In this document: positions 9,134-19,386 of the stretch, piece after piece
Numbering within the stretch: position 1 is the first letter of the stretch
Layout: every line of letters starts with the position of its first letter
DNA from: Psychrobacter sp. BI730
GTDB taxonomy: Bacteria; Pseudomonadota; Gammaproteobacteria; Pseudomonadales; Moraxellaceae
Direction: 5' to 3'
NCBI RefSeq assembly: GCF_013414195.1
Contig: NZ_JAATTV010000006.1
Span: 1 to 64,000 of the forward strand
Length of the DNA: 64,000 nt
Program-made: the position numbers and the translations under genes
Notes under the pieces: model-generated
The model's input: only the letters and a program-made list of their open reading frames with translations
Databases searched by the model: none
What the model was told of the DNA's origin: nothing

Positions 9134-11251
9134 TTAGTCTCGAGAAAGTGCTTCAACAGGATCTAGTTTGGCAGCATTACGCGCTGGCAAGAATCCAAAT
9201 ACTACGCCAATTAACGTCGAACAAACAAAAGCAGCAATAATAGAGGTTGATGAATAGATAACTTTGAAATTATCACCGCCCACACTATTAATTAACTCAC
9301 CAATGGCAAATGCCAGTCCAATACCGATCAGCCCCCCTAAGATACAGACCAGAATGGCCTCAATGAGGAACTGCTGCATAATATCGCTCTGACGCGCGCC
9401 CACTGCCATACGTACGCCAATCTCGTTGGTACGTTCAGTGACAGAGACTAGCATAATGTTCATCACCCCAATACCGCCGACGATCAATGAAATAACCGCG
9501 ACCGATGAGATAAGTAATGTCATCGTGCCTGTCGTCGATTCAATGGTTTGACGGATAGAGTCTGAATTGCGCAGCTCAAAGTCATCTTTGCCATGGCGAC
9601 TCTCTATTAAGTCAGAGATGGCCGTCTCTGCTGCACTGGAGGAGATACTATCATCTAACAACGCTACAAAGCGGTCAATATTGGTACTACCCGTGACACG
9701 CGACATCACCGTCGTATAAGGCATATAGATAGTAGGCGTCGTCACACTGGGGCCAAATCCACCATCGCTCTCTTCGAGGACGCCAATCACGCGTCCAGGC
9801 ACACTACCAACCAGTATCACCTCACCAACAGGATTATCAATATCTGAGAAAAAGGTCTGTTTAGCGTTGTCATCGATGATGATATCTTGACTACGTAATG
9901 TAATGCTTTTTGCATCAAACCCTTGGCCCAATGTTAATGTCTCACCAGTGACGTTTAGATAGTCTTCACCAACGCCATTGACGGTAGCATCCTCTTGTAT
10001 ATTACGATAGCGGACACTAGAGCTGGCATTTACCTGAGGGCTGACACTGATAATATAGGGCTGATTGCCGACCGCCTCTGCATCTTCTGGTGTCAAATTG
10101 TCATCATTATAGCGGCGTCTAGGATCGCCTCTAGGGTAGCCATCATTGACGGTAATGGTATTGGTACCTAACGAGCTGATATTGGCAAGGATTTGCTGCT
10201 GAGAGCCTTGTCCAAGGCCTACGATAGATACGACTGCGGCAATACCGATAATAATGCCGAGCATAGTTAGTAGAGTACGCATCTTATGCGCACGCATGGC
10301 AAGCAAAGACATTTTAAACGCTTCAAGCAGTCGATCAATAAAGCTACCAAAGGCACTTTTACGGTGTTCACCAATGATAGACTCTGGTTTTTTGTCGGTG
10401 TGCTTATAATGCTCGGTTTGATAGTCAGCGATGACATAGCCGTCTTTTAGTTCAATCACACGCTCCGCTTGCGCTGCCAGCTTTGGATCATGAGTGACCA
10501 TGATAATGGTATGGCCTTGTGCGCTGAGGTCATGCAAAATCGCCATGACATCTTCGCCAGATTTGCTGTCTAGGGCACCCGTTGGCTCATCTGCCAAAAT
10601 AACGTCACCACCATTCATCAGTGCACGAGCAACAGAAACACGCTGCTGCTGTCCACCTGAGAGCTGATTGGGACGGTTATTGACCTTATTGCCAAGGCCC
10701 AAATCCGTTAATAGCTTCTCAGCACGATTGGTGCGTGCCTCGGTATCCATGCCCGCATACACGGCAGGGACGGCGACGTTGTCTTTGGCACTGATATCAC
10801 CAAGCAAATGATAGCGCTGAAAAATAAAACCAAAGTGCTCACGGCGCAGTTCTGCTAGCTGATCGGCATCAAGCTTACGGGCGGATTGACCATAAATCTT
10901 ATAATCACCAGCAGTGGCTTGATCTAGACAACCTAAGATATTCATCAAGGTGGACTTACCAGAGCCTGATTGTCCAATGATGGCAACCATCTCACCTTGG
11001 TGAATCGTCAGATTGATATCATGCAAGACGCGAATGGTTTGCTCACCAGCAGGGAACTCTCTGATAATGCCAGACAGCTCCATAATGGGCTTGCCTGATG
11101 CAGGATGGTTAGCGGTATTGGTTTTTGCCGGATTACTTAAGTTATCTGAGCTGTTTGAAGGGTTAGCAGTAGTGTGTGACCCTAAGTTTTGAGCCGTGCT
11201 ACTTTCAGAGCTATCTTCACTCGACGGTTTAGGAGATTGAGATATAGTCAT
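9134..11251 (-). CDS. macB: MacB, ABC-type efflux ATP-binding/permease protein
   Basis: 705 aa inner-membrane protein that works with the MacA adaptor and a TolC-type outer membrane channel to export macrolides, lipopeptides or peptide toxins. The ABC domain is N-terminal: Walker A GQSGSGKST (residues 93-101), signature LSGGQQQR and Walker B ILADEPTGALD. One membrane helix near 325-345 precedes a large periplasmic domain (about 350-580), and three C-terminal helices follow, as in MacB. The first 55 residues are a Ser/Thr/Asn/Pro-rich extension not usual in the family; an internal Met at residue 57 (MELSGIIREF) sits where MacB normally begins. It follows macA by 102 bases. No TolC gene is in the window. 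Confidence 0.94.
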   Translation of the reverse strand: MTISQSPKPSSEDSSESSTAQNLGSHTTANPSNSSDNLSNPAKTNTANHPASGKPIMELSGIIREFPAGEQTIRVLHDINLTIHQGEMVAIIGQSGSGKSTLMNILGCLDQATAGDYKIYGQSARKLDADQLAELRREHFGFIFQRYHLLGDISAKDNVAVPAVYAGMDTEARTNRAEKLLTDLGLGNKVNNRPNQLSGGQQQRVSVARALMNGGDVILADEPTGALDSKSGEDVMAILHDLSAQGHTIIMVTHDPKLAAQAERVIELKDGYVIADYQTEHYKHTDKKPESIIGEHRKSAFGSFIDRLLEAFKMSLLAMRAHKMRTLLTMLGIIIGIAAVVSIVGLGQGSQQQILANISSLGTNTITVNDGYPRGDPRRRYNDDNLTPEDAEAVGNQPYIISVSPQVNASSSVRYRNIQEDATVNGVGEDYLNVTGETLTLGQGFDAKSITLRSQDIIIDDNAKQTFFSDIDNPVGEVILVGSVPGRVIGVLEESDGGFGPSVTTPTIYMPYTTVMSRVTGSTNIDRFVALLDDSISSSAAETAISDLIESRHGKDDFELRNSDSIRQTIESTTGTMTLLISSVAVISLIVGGIGVMNIMLVSVTERTNEIGVRMAVGARQSDIMQQFLIEAILVCILGGLIGIGLAFAIGELINSVGGDNFKVIYSSTSIIAAFVCSTLIGVVFGFLPARNAAKLDPVEALSRD

Positions 11252-11353
11252 AGCAGTGTCTTTAATAAAGGCTAATAAGCGTTATAGTGTTGTTATGAAA
11301 GGGCTGCTATGTTTTTAGCAAGCCTTTCTTACTCAACATAGTCAAAGCACAAG

Positions 11354-12673
11354 TTACATTTGAGGTCCACCAGGTACGCGGCCGCTATCTGATTTCTTAC
11401 CGCTCTCTTCACTGATGATTACTTCTTCCCCTTCTTTCAAACCACTTAAGATTTGCGCATTTACTCGGTTATCAATACCGACTTCTACAGTACGCTCTTC
11501 TACGGTTCCGTCATCTTTTAATACACGTACAAACTTGCCCGTTGTTGATTTGCCTTTTTCTTTAGCTCGCTTTTCTTGTATCACTGTTGATGGTACTAAT
11601 AGAGTATTTTTGGCTTCGTTGACGATGATATATATCTGTGCCGTCATATCGATTCGAAACAAGCGGTCAGGGTTTGGTACTTCTATGTAGCCGACGTAAT
11701 AGATAGCAGCGTCTGTCGAGCTGGTGCTACTGATCTGCTCTGGGGCAGGTTCGATAGCGGTTAATGTCGCATCATACTGTTTGTCTGGATTACCGATAAT
11801 ATTGAAATAAGCAGGCATACCAGCACTGACGTTAATGACATCAGCTTCTGAGATTTGCGCGTTGATACGTACGGTCGATAAATCTGCTAACGTCACCAAT
11901 GTGGGCGCCGTTTGGTTAGCATTGACCGTAGTACCTTGCTCAGTCGTAATAGAAACGACTGTACCTGATATTGGTGCACGAATCGTGGTATAGCTTAGAT
12001 CTTCTTCAGCAGTACTGACGTTGGTTCGTGATTTGCGTAATGCTGCTTGCTGACTGTTGATATTGGCTTCTGTGGTCGCAATCGCGGCTTTAGCTGTGTC
12101 GATAGCCGCACGTGCATTGGCAACGGCTGCTTTTGCAGTCTCGACACTGGTCGCCTGCGTGTCATATTCTTGTTGTGAGATAGCATCGATAGCGACTAAG
12201 TCTTGCAAACGCGCAAAGTCAGACTGTGCTTGTTTGAGCTCAGTCTGACGGCTGGCAAGATCAGCATAGGCACTTTTTAGACTGGCTTGTTTGCTCAACG
12301 ATTCTGCTTGCGCACTTTGTAGCGCGGCTTCGCTTTGCTCAAGACTGGCTTGTTCATTGCTCAGGCTGTTCTTCTGAGTCACTTGATCAATCTGCGCAAT
12401 CAAATCGCCTTGCTTGACTTCGTCACCGACTTCAACGTACAGGCGTTTTACTTCACCAGATACCTGTGCCCCTACATCGACGGTATTTAACGCTTTTACT
12501 TTACCAGATGCCATGACATTGTTTTCAATATCACCGACTTCAACGGTTGCGGTTAAATAATTAGGTGTGGCTTCTTCTGGTTTTAAAAAAGTATAGGCCA
12601 AAGCCCCTAATGCTACGATAATTAAGGTGATGACACCCCATTTGATAGCAGACTTTTTGCTTATTTTGCGCAT
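11354..12673 (-). CDS. macA: MacA, periplasmic membrane-fusion (adaptor) protein
   Basis: 439 aa RND/MFP-type adaptor. A single N-terminal membrane anchor (residues 12-30) follows a basic start. The biotinyl-lipoyl halves (VSGEVKRLYVEVGDEVKQGDLIAQID and IRAPISGTVVSITTEQGTTV, in part) flank a long Ala/Gln/Ser-rich coiled-coil hairpin at about 100-225. A beta-barrel and membrane-proximal domain complete the chain. It bridges MacB and an outer-membrane channel. The C-terminus is Gly/Ser-rich with GGPQM at the end. macA and macB form an operon; the 246-base gap before it towards holA should hold the promoter. Confidence 0.93.
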   Translation of the reverse strand: MRKISKKSAIKWGVITLIIVALGALAYTFLKPEEATPNYLTATVEVGDIENNVMASGKVKALNTVDVGAQVSGEVKRLYVEVGDEVKQGDLIAQIDQVTQKNSLSNEQASLEQSEAALQSAQAESLSKQASLKSAYADLASRQTELKQAQSDFARLQDLVAIDAISQQEYDTQATSVETAKAAVANARAAIDTAKAAIATTEANINSQQAALRKSRTNVSTAEEDLSYTTIRAPISGTVVSITTEQGTTVNANQTAPTLVTLADLSTVRINAQISEADVINVSAGMPAYFNIIGNPDKQYDATLTAIEPAPEQISSTSSTDAAIYYVGYIEVPNPDRLFRIDMTAQIYIIVNEAKNTLLVPSTVIQEKRAKEKGKSTTGKFVRVLKDDGTVEERTVEVGIDNRVNAQILSGLKEGEEVIISEESGKKSDSGRVPGGPQM

Positions 12674-12919
12674 GACAACAATCCAATCACAATTAAATCA
12701 AGTGTAGATATAGTAGAGCCTTCATGAGTAAAAGGGAATGGCAATTAGTTTAAGAAAGGTTAAGGTGGTTTTACAATGGGTGAAGGCTCAGTTTCAAAGT
12801 TGATGAAGACAATTCATTCTGGCACTGATGAAAAAGCCAGCTTTGGATAGGATGGATTATTAGAATAACTGAATGAAGTATAGCGTTTATAAAGCGTAGA
12901 GAATAAAAATAATGGAGAG

Positions 12920-14020
12920 TTAGCGAGCGGTAAACAAGCGCTTTCCAGATAACTCTAATGCTGCCTGTAGTAAGAGCTCCCAAGCTGGCTGACGAACGAG
13001 ACCTTTGATGGCTTGGTCACAGCGATAAAGCAGGGCAGGCCATTCGGCAGTTTGCGCCTTTGACTGACGGCGGCACGCTTGCTGATATAAGCCTTGCTTG
13101 CTGCGCCATATGCCAAGTGCTTGCGGGTCTTGTCCATCCATCAATTGCATAATCTGACGCATGTCTTTGCTGATAGCCCATAACATTAAAGTAGTGGGCT
13201 CATCGGTCGACCTTAGCTGAAACATAATTTTGGCGACCTGCGTACTATTACCCGCGAGCATTGCATCAGACAAATCAAACACACTAAACTGCGCGTCGCT
13301 CACCAATGCTGCTTGTAGGTCTGCAATATCCAATGCCACATTATTCGCAGGTTGTGAAAAGCTATTAGATTGTTCGGTGCTATTGTCATTAGCACTATTT
13401 TCACTAGTACTGTTATTAGCAACTAGCTGCGGTGCAAACAGATAGGACAATCGCCAAAGCGTTTGATAAGCACTTAGCAAATGATGCTCAGTGTGTGACA
13501 TGAGTAGCTGCCACGCTTCTTGAGACAGTCTTAAACCAAACTTCTGAGCTTGTATTTGTAGTAGCTGTTGGCGCTGCTGCTCATTGTATAAATTGCAATC
13601 AATGACATTGCCATACTGCGTAAAAGGAGCAAACCATTTGCTGCTCTGGCTGCGTTTGTCTTGCTTAGGTGTAAGCCACAATACACTATGACCATGTGTG
13701 CCAGCTTGTGCCTCGACCGCAAAACGTTCCAACTCAGCGATAACTGCTTTGTCGGGTTTATGATTGCCCGTCACGATTAAGGCGCTGGCATCATCAAATA
13801 GAGACTGACTGCCAAGCTCTGACAGTACTTCTTGCCAGCTCTTGACAGAAATCAGCTCTATACGTTTGATTGCATAGTTCTGCGCGCGCCAGTGTGGACG
13901 CAGCGCATCTATCAACCATTGACTCAGCAGTGGCTCGTCACCGTGCGCCAACCACAAGCCCGCTACCGCAACCGAGGGCTGCAGTAGTTTTGGATAGGCT
14001 TTGATGAAAGTATCTTGCAT
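12920..14020 (-). CDS. holA: DNA polymerase III delta subunit
   Basis: 366 aa. HolA is the clamp-loader subunit that opens the beta sliding clamp. The N-terminus WLAHGDEPLLSQ, the SVKSWQEVLSELGSQSLFDD segment (residues about 59-78) and the C-terminal helical domain fit the family. It has a degenerate P-loop, as expected for delta. An Asn/Ser-rich insertion (residues about 205-230) is unusual for the family and probably a surface loop. It is the third gene of leuS-lptE-holA, a common gammaproteobacterial order, here with a 159-base gap after lptE. Confidence 0.93.
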   Translation of the reverse strand: MQDTFIKAYPKLLQPSVAVAGLWLAHGDEPLLSQWLIDALRPHWRAQNYAIKRIELISVKSWQEVLSELGSQSLFDDASALIVTGNHKPDKAVIAELERFAVEAQAGTHGHSVLWLTPKQDKRSQSSKWFAPFTQYGNVIDCNLYNEQQRQQLLQIQAQKFGLRLSQEAWQLLMSHTEHHLLSAYQTLWRLSYLFAPQLVANNSTSENSANDNSTEQSNSFSQPANNVALDIADLQAALVSDAQFSVFDLSDAMLAGNSTQVAKIMFQLRSTDEPTTLMLWAISKDMRQIMQLMDGQDPQALGIWRSKQGLYQQACRRQSKAQTAEWPALLYRCDQAIKGLVRQPAWELLLQAALELSGKRLFTAR

Positions 14021-14179
14021 AGCGTGGTGTTACACAGGTTAATGAGCAGGTAATGCCAGTTCCAAAAATATGCTCAGCAGTGTCAAGCTAGCCCAGTCTA
14101 CTCAAGGTAGTACTTACACTCGCTTAGTTTGCTACTCATACTTCTAGAAATGGTATCGTTTGATAATCAGAATAACTAA

Positions 14180-14896
14180 CTATTCCGGTTGTGGTACGAC
14201 GACAACGGTTGGTGTCACACCTTTATTCATTTGCAGAGATTGTTTGGCAGCAGGTGCGACTTTAGGAAGCGAGATAGCAACATACTGGTCAGTGATACGG
14301 CGAGCTAAAGTATCATAGAGCCAATCACGAGTCTGATCGCCTTGCTGATCGTCAGTACTAACAGATGCTTCGTTGTACTGATAGCTTCGCTCGACTTGAA
14401 TGGGGTTGCTTAGTGTTACAGGCTTACCATCTTCCATCGTTTGATAGCTGACATCTGCTGATAGTACCAAGCGAATCTCTGTTAATACCCCAACCAATTC
14501 GTAACGCTTAAAACGTACATTACGGATGTCGATAGCGGCAATAGACTCAGCCCCTGCTTGTTGGTTATTACGAGCAACTTCTTCTGAGCTCATATTACCA
14601 ATAACATCGACACCTAACGTCTTTAGGCGACGCGTCAATGGTAGTTTGAGCGGGAATGAGGTGCGATTATCTTCGATAATGACCGCTGTTTTTTCGACGT
14701 CAAGCAGCATCGCTGAGTCGTAACCACGTAGCTGAAAGCCGCAGCCGCTAAGAGTTGCCGCTGCACCTACCACGGCGAACATTGGCAGCGTAGCAAATAG
14801 GATTGCTCCGAGCTTTTGGCCATGGGACTTTTTATTAGCTAGGCTGTGTGCGCTTAATTCTGGCTGCGCCTGCTCAGCTCGATGCTTGTACGACAT
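14180..14896 (-). CDS. lptE: LPS-assembly lipoprotein LptE
   Basis: About 238 aa. LptE plugs the LptD beta-barrel and helps deliver lipopolysaccharide to the outer leaflet. A lipobox LSGC places the lipidated Cys at residue 52 after a hydrophobic signal, followed by GFQLRG, which is the hallmark of LptE. The region before the signal core is unusually long (about 30 residues). An upstream ATG at 14911 would add five residues, but only the ATG at 14896 has a good Shine-Dalgarno (gaggat, 7 bases away). It lies between leuS and holA. Confidence 0.92.
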   Translation of the reverse strand: MSYKHRAEQAQPELSAHSLANKKSHGQKLGAILFATLPMFAVVGAAATLSGCGFQLRGYDSAMLLDVEKTAVIIEDNRTSFPLKLPLTRRLKTLGVDVIGNMSSEEVARNNQQAGAESIAAIDIRNVRFKRYELVGVLTEIRLVLSADVSYQTMEDGKPVTLSNPIQVERSYQYNEASVSTDDQQGDQTRDWLYDTLARRITDQYVAISLPKVAPAAKQSLQMNKGVTPTVVVVPQPE

Positions 14897-14962
14897 AAAC
14901 GCTATCCTCATATGATAAGAAGGCTTAGAACACTAAGCCTAAAATACTTAGCTCAAGATACC

Positions 14963-17650
14963 TCAGCCTACAACCACGATGTTAACCAGTTTGTTAGGAA
15001 CGACGATTTCTTTTTTGATCTCGCCCGTGATAAATTTTGCCACGCTTTCCATAGTGCGAGCTTGCTCTTTTAGCTGCTCAGGATCGCTGTTTGGTGCGAC
15101 ATCCACCTTACCACGCATCTTACCATTGACCTGTACCACCATCGTGATCATGTCCTGTACCAGCGCACTTTCGTCCACGGTTGGGTAGTCTAAGGTTAAG
15201 GTATCAAGACCCAATTGCTCAAGTAGATGCTCGCCAACGTGCGGCGCGTATACAGATAGCATAATCAGCAGATTGGTCAATGCTTCGTGTTTGACGTGCA
15301 GCTCTTGCTCATTACTCGCGTTAAAGCCAGTCAGCTCGTTAGCAAGTTCCATCAGGCTTGATACTGGCGTGTTCAATGCCAGACGATCACCCAAATCACT
15401 GTCAATCTTAGCAATTGTTTCGTGCGTTTTACGGCGTAAGTTTTTGGCTTCTTTGCTCAATCCGTCTGTGTTCAAGGTAGCACTATTAAGCGTATCAATG
15501 CTGATATTGGCGGCTGTTAGCGCTTGCATATGGTCGGTTGCAATACGCCATACTTTTTTCACAAAGTTATAAGGGCCTTTTAGCGCGTCGTCTGACCATT
15601 CAAGCGTTTGATCCGCAGGCGCAGTAAATAGCGTATATAGACGAACCGTATCAGCACCATATTTATCAATGGTTAGCTGTGGATCGACACCGTTATTTTT
15701 TGATTTAGACATTTTTTCGATTTTGCCAATCGTCACTGGCTGGCCGTCTGACTTCAAGATAGCTTTAATGGGTTGACCACGTTCGTTGAAATCGATATCG
15801 ATATCTTCTGCAAAGTAGTAGGTCGTACTGCCATCTACATTGACGCGGTAGAACGTACCAGCAAGCACCATACCTTGGGTCATTAGATTGGCAAATGGCT
15901 CGTCGCCTGTGACTAAGTTTTCGTCACGCATCAGCTTATGGAAGAAACGCGCATACAATAGATGCATCACCGCATGCTCGACACCGCCGACGTATTGATC
16001 AACAGGCAACCATTTATTGGCAGCAGACTTGTTGACCATATTTTGTGCATCATTTGGGCTAGCAAAGCGTGCATAGTACCAGCTTGACTCTACAAAGGTG
16101 TCAAAGGTATCGGTCTCACGCTCAGCAGGGTTGCCACATTTAGGACAAGTAGTATTAACAAACTCTGGGATGTTCTTGAGTGGGTTACCGCGACCATCAG
16201 GTACGACGTCGGTTGGCAACACAACTGGTAGGTCTTGCTCTTCAACAGGTACCGTACCACAATGCTCACAGTTGATCATTGGGATAGGGCAGCCCCAATA
16301 GCGCTGGCGAGATACACCCCAATCACGTAGGCGATACTGGATCTTTTTCTTAGCCAGCTCTTTTGGCTCAAGTTTGGCTAGCATTGCTTCAAATGCTTGC
16401 TCAAAATCTAGACCGTCAAACTCACCTGAATTAACCAAAGTGTTGCGTTCAGTATAAGCAAGATTCACTTCACTATCGTTCGCTTTGGCATCTGCTTTTA
16501 GCTCATCAAAATAGCCATCAGGGGTATTGATGACTTGTTTGATTGGTAGGTCGTACTTAACCGCAAACTCATAATCACGCTCATCATGAGCAGGTACCGC
16601 CATGACGGCGCCTGAGCCATAGCTCATCAATACATAGTTGGCAACCCAAACTGGCACTTCTTCACCAGTCAGAGGATGCGTCACAGTTAAGCCTGTATCC
16701 ATACCGATTTTTTCAGCTTTGGCCAAATCCGCTTCAGCAACTGAGCCTTTTTTACAAAGGGCACAGAATTGGGCGATTGCGTCATCTTGCTCAGAGGCGT
16801 ACTGTGCAAGTGGATGCTCTGCGGCAACAGCGACATAAGTCACACCCATCAACGTATCAGGACGAGTGGTGAACACATCTAAGGTGTTTTCTTCACCAGC
16901 AAGCTCATAAGGGAAGTGCACTTCCATACCAGCACTACGACCAATCCAGTTACGCTGCATGGTTAGTACTTCAGATGGCCAATGACCTTCTAGCTGATCC
17001 AAATCATCCAATAGCTCATCAGCATAGTCAGTGATGTTGAAGTAGTACATTGGGATGTCACGTTTTTCGACCGCAGCACCACTACGCCAGCCTTTACCAT
17101 CGATGACTTGCTCGTTTGCTAAGACGGTATTGTCAACAGGATCCCAGTTGACCGTCGACAGCTTTTTGTAGACTAATCCTTTTTTGTACAATTGCAAGAA
17201 TAACCACTGCTCCCACTGATAATACTCAGGGCTACAAGTGGCAAATTCACGTGACCAGTCAATAGACAGGCCTAGCAATTTAAGCTGTGCACGCATACTG
17301 TCAATATTGGCAAATGTCCATGCCGCAGGTGGCGTTTGGTTAGCAATCGCTGCGTTTTCAGCTGGCAAGCCAAAACCATCCCAGCCCATTGGCTGCATGA
17401 CTTCATAGCCTTTGAGACGATAATAACGACTTAATACGTCAGAAATCGTATAGTTACGGACGTGGCCCATATGCAGCTTACCACTTGGATAAGGGAACAT
17501 CGACAGCATGTAACGACTTGGCTTGTCGCTTGGCTCATTGCTTACTTCAAAGCGCTTGTCAGTTGCCCATTTGGTCTGCTGCGCGGCTTCTATTGCTTGT
17601 GGGTTATAATAGTTGTTTTCTGTTTGGTCTGCTGTCACGGCGTTGCTCAT
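14963..17650 (-). CDS. leuS: leucyl-tRNA synthetase
   Basis: 895 aa class I aminoacyl-tRNA synthetase charging tRNA-Leu. The HIGH-type motif is HMGH at residues 60-63 and the KMSKS motif lies at about 645-650. The CP1 editing domain (about 220-420) contains VFTTRPDTLMGVTYVA, and the CXXC zinc pairs (CEHCGT, CPKCGN) are present. It is slightly longer than the usual 860 aa because of small insertions and a longer N-terminus. It leads the leuS-lptE-holA operon and is divergent from the YffB-like gene. Confidence 0.98.
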   Translation of the reverse strand: MSNAVTADQTENNYYNPQAIEAAQQTKWATDKRFEVSNEPSDKPSRYMLSMFPYPSGKLHMGHVRNYTISDVLSRYYRLKGYEVMQPMGWDGFGLPAENAAIANQTPPAAWTFANIDSMRAQLKLLGLSIDWSREFATCSPEYYQWEQWLFLQLYKKGLVYKKLSTVNWDPVDNTVLANEQVIDGKGWRSGAAVEKRDIPMYYFNITDYADELLDDLDQLEGHWPSEVLTMQRNWIGRSAGMEVHFPYELAGEENTLDVFTTRPDTLMGVTYVAVAAEHPLAQYASEQDDAIAQFCALCKKGSVAEADLAKAEKIGMDTGLTVTHPLTGEEVPVWVANYVLMSYGSGAVMAVPAHDERDYEFAVKYDLPIKQVINTPDGYFDELKADAKANDSEVNLAYTERNTLVNSGEFDGLDFEQAFEAMLAKLEPKELAKKKIQYRLRDWGVSRQRYWGCPIPMINCEHCGTVPVEEQDLPVVLPTDVVPDGRGNPLKNIPEFVNTTCPKCGNPAERETDTFDTFVESSWYYARFASPNDAQNMVNKSAANKWLPVDQYVGGVEHAVMHLLYARFFHKLMRDENLVTGDEPFANLMTQGMVLAGTFYRVNVDGSTTYYFAEDIDIDFNERGQPIKAILKSDGQPVTIGKIEKMSKSKNNGVDPQLTIDKYGADTVRLYTLFTAPADQTLEWSDDALKGPYNFVKKVWRIATDHMQALTAANISIDTLNSATLNTDGLSKEAKNLRRKTHETIAKIDSDLGDRLALNTPVSSLMELANELTGFNASNEQELHVKHEALTNLLIMLSVYAPHVGEHLLEQLGLDTLTLDYPTVDESALVQDMITMVVQVNGKMRGKVDVAPNSDPEQLKEQARTMESVAKFITGEIKKEIVVPNKLVNIVVVG

Positions 17651-17876
17651 AGTCGGCTCGAAATTGGTTGATACTGATTTGTTTAATATGAATTTGTTTA
17701 ATACTGATCAAAATAGGTGGAATTTGACAATGCCATAGCATAGCGTAATTTGGCGAAAATTGCGACGATATGATGCAGTTGCTTACTAGGTTTGACGATT
17801 AAAAGTAATGCATTCTCTATATCCAGTCAGCCTTAGGTATAATAGGCAAGTTAATGAATATTTATGAGGATTTATC

Positions 17877-18254
17877 ATGACCATCACCATTTACGGTATC
17901 AAGTCTTGTAGCACGATGAAAAAAGCGTTCACTAAGCTAAACGATCTAGATGTCAGCTATGATTTTCACGATTATAAGAAACAAGGTATTGATAAAGATA
18001 CAGTACAGCGCTGGGTAAATGAGCTAGGTATCGACAAAGTGCTTAATAAGCGCGGTACGACGTGGCGCAAGCTAGACGATAGTCAAAAGCAGGCAGCTGA
18101 TGCTAGTGTAGACACCGCGATAGATTTACTCGTGGAAAATACCAGTATGATTAAACGTCCGATTGTAGAAGGTCAGTCGGCAGATAAAGATCAAGATCAA
18201 GCAGTATTACTATGCGGCTTCGATGAAGCGGAGTTTGATAAAGTTTTTTCGTAA
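17877..18254 (+). CDS. ArsC/Spx-family protein, YffB-like
   Basis: 125 aa thioredoxin-fold protein. The N-terminal IYGIKSCSTMKKA carries a single Cys (C11), with the family RGTTWRKL and IKRPIVE segments following. The IYGIKxCxTxKKA form is that of YffB, which resembles arsenate reductase but is thought to act on glutathione or a thiol substrate. There is no CXXC, so it is not a Spx-type redox switch. It is a single gene with AGGA before the start and a terminator after it. Confidence 0.88.
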   Translation: MTITIYGIKSCSTMKKAFTKLNDLDVSYDFHDYKKQGIDKDTVQRWVNELGIDKVLNKRGTTWRKLDDSQKQAADASVDTAIDLLVENTSMIKRPIVEGQSADKDQDQAVLLCGFDEAEFDKVFS

Positions 18255-18309
18255 CATTGAGCTATAAAAACTAAGCTAGGCTTATTTGTTAAGTATAAAA
18301 ATACATAAG

Positions 18310-18341
18310 AAAGCCCGAGCATTTGTATTCACTCGGGCTTT
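18310..18341. terminator. bidirectional terminator between YffB-like gene and argB
   Basis: aaagcccgag (18310-18319) and ctcgggcttt (18332-18341) pair over 10 bp around a 12-base loop, with A and T runs at the ends. It sits between convergent genes. Confidence 0.8.
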
Positions 18342-18382
18342 TCTATATTTAGCTTTTCTATATTTAGCTTTTTTACATTTAG
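18338..18382. repeat. three tandem 15-bp repeats after the terminator
   Basis: cttttctatatttag occurs twice exactly (18338-18352, 18353-18367), and a third copy with changes (18368-18382) follows. The first copy overlaps the terminator's 3' arm, so the array may have arisen by slippage from it. Confidence 0.7.
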
Positions 18383-18397
18383 TATTGCTGTATTTTT

Positions 18398-19318
<921 letters not shown>

Positions 19319-19386
19319 CTAAGGGCCGGTTTTAAATTGGTTGTTTTTTTACTATGTCTAATGAGACAGTTATATATTTTATGAGG

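Noticed and set aside
9121..9136. Palindrome aataatcgattatt at the macB stop as a terminator
   Set aside because: It is a 14-base AT palindrome without loop or T tract and overlaps the stop codon; too weak to call.
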